A stretch of 64,000 nt of DNA. Source: Acrasis kona. Its lineage: Eukaryota > Heterolobosea > Eutetramitea > Acrasida > Acrasidae. Positions within the stretch are counted from its first letter, which is position 1. Every line of letters starts with the position of its first letter. The position numbers and the translations under genes were made by a program. Shown here piece by piece: positions 58,888 to 64,000 of the stretch. Below the pieces are notes generated by a model. It was not told the origin of the DNA. It searched no databases and saw nothing but the letters and a program-made list of their open reading frames with translations. The DNA lies in NCBI GenBank assembly GCA_026419775.2, contig JAOPGA020001688.1, forward strand, positions 124,001-188,000. The letters are read 5' to 3'.

Positions 58888-60138
58888 GTTGATTGCGTCG
58901 GAGGGAAGTTTGCTCAAAATTAAAAGAATATGTATAGGAGGATCACAAAAGTAAAACAAATCCATTCTAATTCTCCTCTTGTATTAGTAGATAGTCGTTT
59001 TTAAGTCAACATTACATGTTCACAGTGAGGACAGAACTCAGGATCAACAAATTGGGCTTACTTTTCTCTGATTTTTAAATTTTCAAATTACCAACCTTTT
59101 GAAAAATTCTTCAAGGTCAGATTGGACAGGAAGCAATAGCTATTTGTTCACTATAGTCGACCATCAAAGGAAGTGCAGTCTAACTTCTACGTAGACCTTG
59201 CTCATAAGGAAATTCAATTCGTGTACTTCTTATTTGAGAAAGTCTATAGATGTATTTTAAGAGTTTCCTAATCAGGTTGTGATTCACTTTGTTATTCTGA
59301 AACAATAACTATATTAATTATGTACAAAAAACATTACTAATACAAACAACAACATGCACACTTATACATCAAGAGTTCGAAGGTCAATAAGGCCCAACCG
59401 CACACATAGAGATGATACTCATCTCGCACCTAAGCCAAACTCTATCAATCAAATAACAAATATGATATCGCGAGAGATGAAAGAGGCTTCTAGATACTGT
59501 ACTTCTAGGACATCAACAGTCGAATTGCCCCAAGCTTTACCTACACCAACGAGGCTGCCACCAACATTTAGGTCGATTACTCCTAAAATAAGGGTTCACT
59601 TGTATTCCGGCGTTAACAAGATGCAATAGGACAAGAATTCATGTAATAAATTGTGCATTAAAGTGTATTTGATAGAATTACTTACCAAATTATAACAAGA
59701 AAGCATTAGGTCACAATCTTGATAATTGTCGACTCAAGTTTAACTTTTGTGAGGGTCTTCTTGGCTATATCTGTGACCTGTGATACTTGACGAGTAAGTT
59801 TATAGTGTGTTGTTTTAAGTTGGAGATTTAGAACACAATCAATAATATACAATCGAACTTATAGATTGTTACAAAATTACTCTATATCCCTCAATCCTCT
59901 CATCCTATTGTCCGTTCAATTGTAAATACCATATTCTGTCCATGTTAATATTGACTAACAATATTAACTTGTATGACCGGTGCAATCCTTGTCTCTGCCC
60001 TCCCAATCACTTTAATTTGGCTTAGTAAGGGTAAAAAGCTTTGGTGTGTGCAAACCTACGAATGGATGATGTGTCCTTTTTATTTGTAGAAACTTTTGTA
60101 ATTTAATCAAGTTCAGGATTGAAATCAAGAGAAAAGTT
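58888..60138. other. 1.25 kb of mostly non-coding DNA with small open frames
   Basis: Contains one small ORF (59354-59629) and a coding-like segment on the minus strand at 59706-59858, which reads YIIDCVLNLQLKTTHYKLT then QVSQVTDIAKKTLTKVKLE and ends in TAA. That segment lacks a start codon and may be the last exon of a small spliced gene. The rest shows nothing I can name. Confidence 0.4.
59354..59629 (+). CDS. Small basic ORF, function unknown
   Basis: 91 residues, rich in Arg, Thr and Pro (RVRRSIRPNRTHRDD, LPTPTRLPPTF), preceded by an A/C-rich leader before the ATG. No domain is recognised. Its composition resembles the neighbouring small ORF at 58497. It could be chance. Confidence 0.3.
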   Translation: MHTYTSRVRRSIRPNRTHRDDTHLAPKPNSINQITNMISREMKEASRYCTSRTSTVELPQALPTPTRLPPTFRSITPKIRVHLYSGVNKMQ

Positions 60139-61506
60139 ATGAATACAGAGGTTCAAACACCTCAAAAAAAGAGGAGGAATAGCAAACGCAAAGATAATGC
60201 AGAGGACGAGGTTAAAAAGGAGAAACTAACAACGTCTGATGCAATCATAAATCGTCTTAGATGGGATCCCAGTCTGCCAGCAAATGACTTTGTGATTGGA
60301 TATTTGGACCGGTTTCTTGGTATTGTAGAATCTACTTTGGAGACGCACGAGTGGGATGAGATCCCTCTCCACCGCATTTATTACTTCAAGTACAAAAAAC
60401 TGAAAGTATGGGATAGGAATACCAGGATGGATAGAATCTCCAGTGGCAAAATTTATCGGATCATGAAGGAGTACGATCCAGACAAAGTACCCTCATACGC
60501 ACCAGAAAAAATAGATCCTGAAGCCGCTTCTGATGAGGTTAACGATGGCCAAGAATCTAGTGAGAGTGAAAGCGAATATGATGCATTCGTGAGTTTAGGT
60601 TTTTGTTTCAACAAAATTAACCTATTAGAGGGAGATCATATTCTCAGACAGAAACAAGGGAGCAGATCAGTACAAGCTTGACAAATTAGAATTATGGTTG
60701 CTTACAAATCACACCAACATACCTAAACAGTGCAAAGAATACCCAACACACATTTCTCAAAAAGGTGGGCACTATCACCTACCAACTGAATTAGTACCCA
60801 AGTTTGTTAAAAAGTGGGCTGACTGCATTAACAAGGAGAAAAACTTTTATCTTGATGAGATCCCAACTCCGTTATTCAGACTCTTTGTGGACATTGACGT
60901 AAAGAGTACTGAACTTGATGACATTTATGACATTGTTCAAACAGAATGGCTTAACGTTATCTCAAGAGTAAGTCAAAAAGAGCAAATTACTAACCCTCAC
61001 AGTATACTGAGAATTATTTCTCGAAACTAAAAGATCAAAAGTCGCAAGTCGATGCATCTGTAGTCGTCACTGAGTGTCATTCCAACATTGAAGATTCAAG
61101 CACACCAACAGCCAGACACAAATCAGGATATAGACTACATTTTCGGTCCATCTTTGTCGACGCTCAAGTGCACAAGAAGTACATTACATCATTAGGACTC
61201 TATTTAGAATCACAATTCCACGAATACGAAAATCAACCCAAAGGATGGACCTTTCTTGATGTGATCAATGTAAAAATGTGTGAACATACAAAAGTTCGTC
61301 TCTTTGGATCAACAAAATACAGAAGAGGTAAAGATCTTGACAGAAAATATACTTTCCTTGGTGTATTTGGAAACAATGCTGTGTATGACCAACATGAGAG
61401 TGACAGATTGAAAAATGATTTGGAGTCGTTGCTATTCCACACAATTGTACGTTACGATTATATAGAACAGGAGGGGAAAGTTCAAGTGATGAAATTTACA
61501 CAATAA
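60139..61506 (+). CDS. MJ1316 RNA-end-recognition domain fused to an archaeo-eukaryotic primase-like domain
   Basis: Three exons (60139-60588, 60629-60967, 61003-61506; introns of 40 and 35 nt), each a whole number of codons, give 430 residues. After a lysine-rich leader, residues 35-105 match the MJ1316 (DUF504) domain: IINRLRWDPSLPANDFVIGY, PLHRIYYFKYKKLKVWDR. MJ1316 has been proposed to recognise cyclic RNA ends. The rest resembles archaeo-eukaryotic primases: LFRLFVDIDV (catalytic DxD), SGYRLHFRSIFVDAQVHKK (conserved His), TFLDVINVK and KVRLFGSTKYRRGKDL (Asp and Arg/Lys of the third motif). No helicase domain follows. The pairing suggests polymer addition or repair at RNA or DNA ends; the activity is unknown. 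Confidence 0.7.
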
Positions 61507-61594
61507 AACTATTTAATACAAAAGTTCTTGTTGCAACAAAAAAAAAGTCTTGTTGTTACAATTTACTGATCAACCCCACATTTCACAACTACCC

Positions 61595-63115
61595 ATGCTC
61601 TTAGAAAAAGTACTCCAATGCTGCAGAGGTAAAGCTGGACTCGGTCAGCTTAGGGCTTATAGTACCATCAGGAGTTTTTATGTAAAAGAAAAGACAGTCA
61701 GGGAATTAGATAGAGAAGCATTGTCGGAAAACAAGGGTGGTCTCAGAGTAAGGTACATAGACCCGGATGACCAAGATATGAACGAGCCAAATACAGAAAG
61801 ACAAGAGTTAAGAGAAGAGGAAAGAGAACTTTTGAGACTAAAGAAAAAAGCAAAAAAATTGTCCGAAAAGATGAGATATGCGCGCATCAATCCACACAAC
61901 AAACGACTCGAATATACCCACGAAGATAATCCATCAAGCTTAAATTTCACGAACCTCATGAAGCATTACAATCTTATGGAGAGTCGCGCTACCTCTAACA
62001 ACTGGTCAGGAGGTTACCAAGCGCGTCGCTTCGCAAAAAAGTTAGAATCAACTCAAGTAAGCGTGAGAACATCTTTGAACCCTAGCCCAGAATTAAGTAG
62101 TGTATATCAAGCAGCCGACATCATGGGAACACTTCATGACAACAATAAAAAGTACACTTTGAATGAGGCTTTGAAATGCTACGATGATACTGTCGAGCGT
62201 AAAGGTGTCATGCATGCAGATCAAAGTGTCAGGTATACTTACATGATGACTGCTCTTGCTGATGTTGTTCTTTCCAACCGTCGCATCATTGACGAACTCT
62301 CTGCATACTTTAATCAACTTGTTGAGGACGGACAAGAAGTAGATGGCCAAGAAATTGTCAAGTTGCTCAATTCAAAACTAGAACAATTACAACTATCCAG
62401 CGAGCTCTTTGGAAATAATTTTGACGTCGAACAAGATTCCACAAAAGAGGAAGTTGACAGGGGTGTGGAGAATGAAGCAAGAAACAAGGAAGAGGTGGAT
62501 AAAAAGGTTCTTGACCTGTACAATGAGATCCTATGGAATGACGTTGAACACAAAAAGAGATTAGAACAATTCTTCTTGGAACATTTTGCTTCTACAAAGT
62601 ACGATGAGATATTTAAAGACCCAACAGATAACGAAGATCATTTATACACACCAAAAGCACTACCACACAAACTGGTCCCTGCGAAATACTTAAAGTCTGA
62701 CACATCCGTCGAAAGCATCAAGGAAAGAAGCATCTTCCAATCCACCAGCGATAACCCACTTCGTGACATTCGTGCATGGAACACAACATTCGAAAACATG
62801 ATTGCAAAAGCAGTTCGTCTCATCCACCGTCACCACGTTTACATTTATAATTTGGAAACCTGTAAAAAGTTATTGTACATTTGTCATTCCACAAGAAACA
62901 CAGCCGACCAAGACCCAGAATCACTCTTTGAACAAATGTTAACAGTTTCCCTGTATTGTGAGAAGGACGATAGAATCAAGAACAAACCATATCACATTAA
63001 TGAGTTCAAGAGAATCCAAGAAGCTGAACTGGATGGTGTTGAATATGAGTTTAGCACAGATAAAAGTAGAAGATACAAGGCCTCAAAATCATATTTTAGA
63101 AAAAGTTCCCAATAA
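61595..63115 (+). CDS. Probable mitochondrial protein, function unknown
   Basis: About 506 residues from the ATG at 61595; an in-frame ATG at 61550 would spoil the presequence. The start is basic and free of acids (LEKVLQCCRGKAGLGQLRAYS), a likely mitochondrial presequence. The mature part is charged and helical with a coiled coil (ELREEERELLRLKKKAKKLS) and ends in basic residues (KSRRYKASKSYFRKSSQ). The mix of basic tail, coiled coil and presequence recalls lineage-specific mitoribosomal or respiratory-complex subunits, but nothing is recognised. Intronless, and 88 nt downstream of the primase-like gene. Confidence 0.6.
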   Translation: MLLEKVLQCCRGKAGLGQLRAYSTIRSFYVKEKTVRELDREALSENKGGLRVRYIDPDDQDMNEPNTERQELREEERELLRLKKKAKKLSEKMRYARINPHNKRLEYTHEDNPSSLNFTNLMKHYNLMESRATSNNWSGGYQARRFAKKLESTQVSVRTSLNPSPELSSVYQAADIMGTLHDNNKKYTLNEALKCYDDTVERKGVMHADQSVRYTYMMTALADVVLSNRRIIDELSAYFNQLVEDGQEVDGQEIVKLLNSKLEQLQLSSELFGNNFDVEQDSTKEEVDRGVENEARNKEEVDKKVLDLYNEILWNDVEHKKRLEQFFLEHFASTKYDEIFKDPTDNEDHLYTPKALPHKLVPAKYLKSDTSVESIKERSIFQSTSDNPLRDIRAWNTTFENMIAKAVRLIHRHHVYIYNLETCKKLLYICHSTRNTADQDPESLFEQMLTVSLYCEKDDRIKNKPYHINEFKRIQEAELDGVEYEFSTDKSRRYKASKSYFRKSSQ

Positions 63116-63213
63116 ATTCCTGTTGGTTGAAAGTTCCGATTTTATATTCATCCATACGAACTTGTTGATGTTGACATATTGTTGGTTGTCCTCAGAAATT
63201 TGAGGCAACCAAC

Positions 63214-64000
63214 ATGAACACAAAGTTTCTGTTTCTTGTTTTGATCATCGTATCGATCATATCGATAATCAGCGCAAAAGAAAAAGAACCCAGCGTTGCA
63301 CAAGATGCTACCCTGGCTGATGATCCAACCAAAATCGAGATCAACGCAACGTGGGTAAAGAGAAACCAAACAATCGCTACAACTATTAAAGTGAAGAGAA
63401 GCGAGCACGAAATTTATGATTTTCACCCTAAATTGATTGGCGAGAACAAGATAAAGTTCATGAATGCAAGAAATCTTTCATATTACTACCGTGAAGTAAG
63501 TTACCCACTAGCTACAGTGTGGCTTTTGTCAGTCGGTGGTCGTGGCAAAAAAAAGCCCAAGTTGAACTACACCTCGAAGCGTCTTTTTGAAACCGCATAT
63601 CGTCTCGGCTTTCAACTACACATTCGCTGCACTCACGAATTTGATTTGGTTGTTTCTGACGAAGGTTTAGAACAACTCTACTACGAAGGACAAGTCGTGG
63701 ATAAGCTACCCGACGCTGTCCTACCAAGACTTGGTGCAAAGGTGGATTACTTTGGATTGGCAGTCGTCAGACATCTTGAAAAAATTGGAGTGCTGGTATT
63801 GAACGAACACAATGCTTTGGACACATCCCGTGACAAGCTACACACATTACAAGACTTGGGTGCACACAACTTGCCCATCCCAAAGACAATGATTGCCAAA
63901 TTCCCTGTAAATATTGAGACGGTCAAAAAAGAATTTAGTTTCCCATTAATCTTGAAGAGATCAAGCGGAACTCAAGGAAAGGGCGTCATGTTGGTCGAAA
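63214..64000 (+). CDS. RimK-like ATP-grasp ligase with N-terminal signal peptide (5' part; runs off the window)
   Basis: Open from the ATG at 63214 to the window edge (262 codons). A strong signal peptide (FLFLVLIIVSIISIISA) is followed by about 60 residues with N-glycosylation sequons. Next is a RimK-type pre-ATP-grasp region (LLSVGGRG, LFETAYRLGFQLHIRC, LPDAVLPRLGAK, YFGLAVVRHLEKIGVLVLN, DKLHTLQDLGAHNLPIPKT) and the start of the ATP-grasp fold (PLILKRSSGTQGKGVMLVE). RimK relatives join amino acids to carboxyl groups of proteins or small molecules using ATP. A secretory-pathway location is unusual for this class. A GTAAGT...TTTGTCAG stretch at 63496-63532 looks like an intron, but removing it breaks the frame. 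Confidence 0.72.
   Translation, partial: MNTKFLFLVLIIVSIISIISAKEKEPSVAQDATLADDPTKIEINATWVKRNQTIATTIKVKRSEHEIYDFHPKLIGENKIKFMNARNLSYYYREVSYPLATVWLLSVGGRGKKKPKLNYTSKRLFETAYRLGFQLHIRCTHEFDLVVSDEGLEQLYYEGQVVDKLPDAVLPRLGAKVDYFGLAVVRHLEKIGVLVLNEHNALDTSRDKLHTLQDLGAHNLPIPKTMIAKFPVNIETVKKEFSFPLILKRSSGTQGKGVMLVE

Noticed and set aside
60139-61506. Calling the primase-like gene a viral insertion
   Set aside because: No capsid, helicase or other virus-type gene is nearby, the gene has host-type introns and its neighbours are cellular. A distant viral origin of the domain stays possible.
63496-63532. GTAAGT...TTTGTCAG intron in the ATP-grasp gene
   Set aside because: Removing 37 nt shifts the frame into a stop, while reading through gives continuous RimK-like sequence (LATVWLLSVGGRG).

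Overview
This is eukaryotic nuclear DNA from a protist with a compact, AT-rich genome and the standard genetic code (TAA, TGA and TAG all end genes). I infer 37 spliceosomal introns by joining reading frames. 36 of them are only about 30-47 nt long, with GTAAGT/GTATGT-like donors. A very large adhesin built from EGF-like repeats, a UBE3A-type ligase, BCS1, PPR and ciliary genes suggest an amoeboflagellate-like protist. Heterolobosea (Naegleria/Acrasis relatives) is my best guess from general knowledge, but no marker in the window proves it.

Layout. 1-5.9 kb: a partial nephrocystin-4 gene, a PEX7-like WD40 gene, a 1.5 kb non-coding stretch holding an unusual tRNA-Glu(CUC) gene between inverted repeats, and an RCC1-like gene. 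6.1-19.4 kb: one giant surface protein (LamG-like head, jacalin-like domains, 41 tandem EGF-like units, four beta-rich repeats, mucin-like stalk, one membrane helix). 19.4-29.8 kb: an ARF-like GTPase relic, BCS1 with SAM-like additions, two membrane proteins of unknown function, an AP180/CALM-type ANTH protein and a G-alpha protein fused to a BTB protein. 30.3-36.0 kb: an FAD monooxygenase, N-acetylglucosamine kinase, tRNA-Asp and a UBE3A-like HECT ligase. 36.0-44.4 kb: RPL4, a START protein, a five-exon CNEP1R1/Spo7-like gene, a CEP78-like gene and MCM6. 44.4-52.8 kb: a Ulp1-like protease fragment, an F-box protein, a CAF1/CNOT7 deadenylase, MBF1, an unknown gene, a PPR protein and a seven-helix receptor-like protein. 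52.8-64 kb: an HSP70 with an internal loss, a second FAD monooxygenase and NAPE-PLD divergent around a perfect palindrome, two small basic ORFs, a gene joining an MJ1316 RNA-end domain to a primase-like domain, a probable mitochondrial protein, and the start of a RimK-like ATP-grasp protein with a signal peptide.

The genes are mostly unrelated housekeeping and signalling genes, as expected for a eukaryotic chromosome, and there is no operon. Two of them (nephrocystin-4 and CEP78) are cilium/centriole genes, so the organism probably makes flagella or recently did. The most unusual items are the tRNA-Glu with extra segments in both the D and T loops, the G-alpha/BTB fusion with altered catalytic residues, and the MJ1316/primase-like fusion. 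All exon boundaries are inferred from sequence only and need transcript support.
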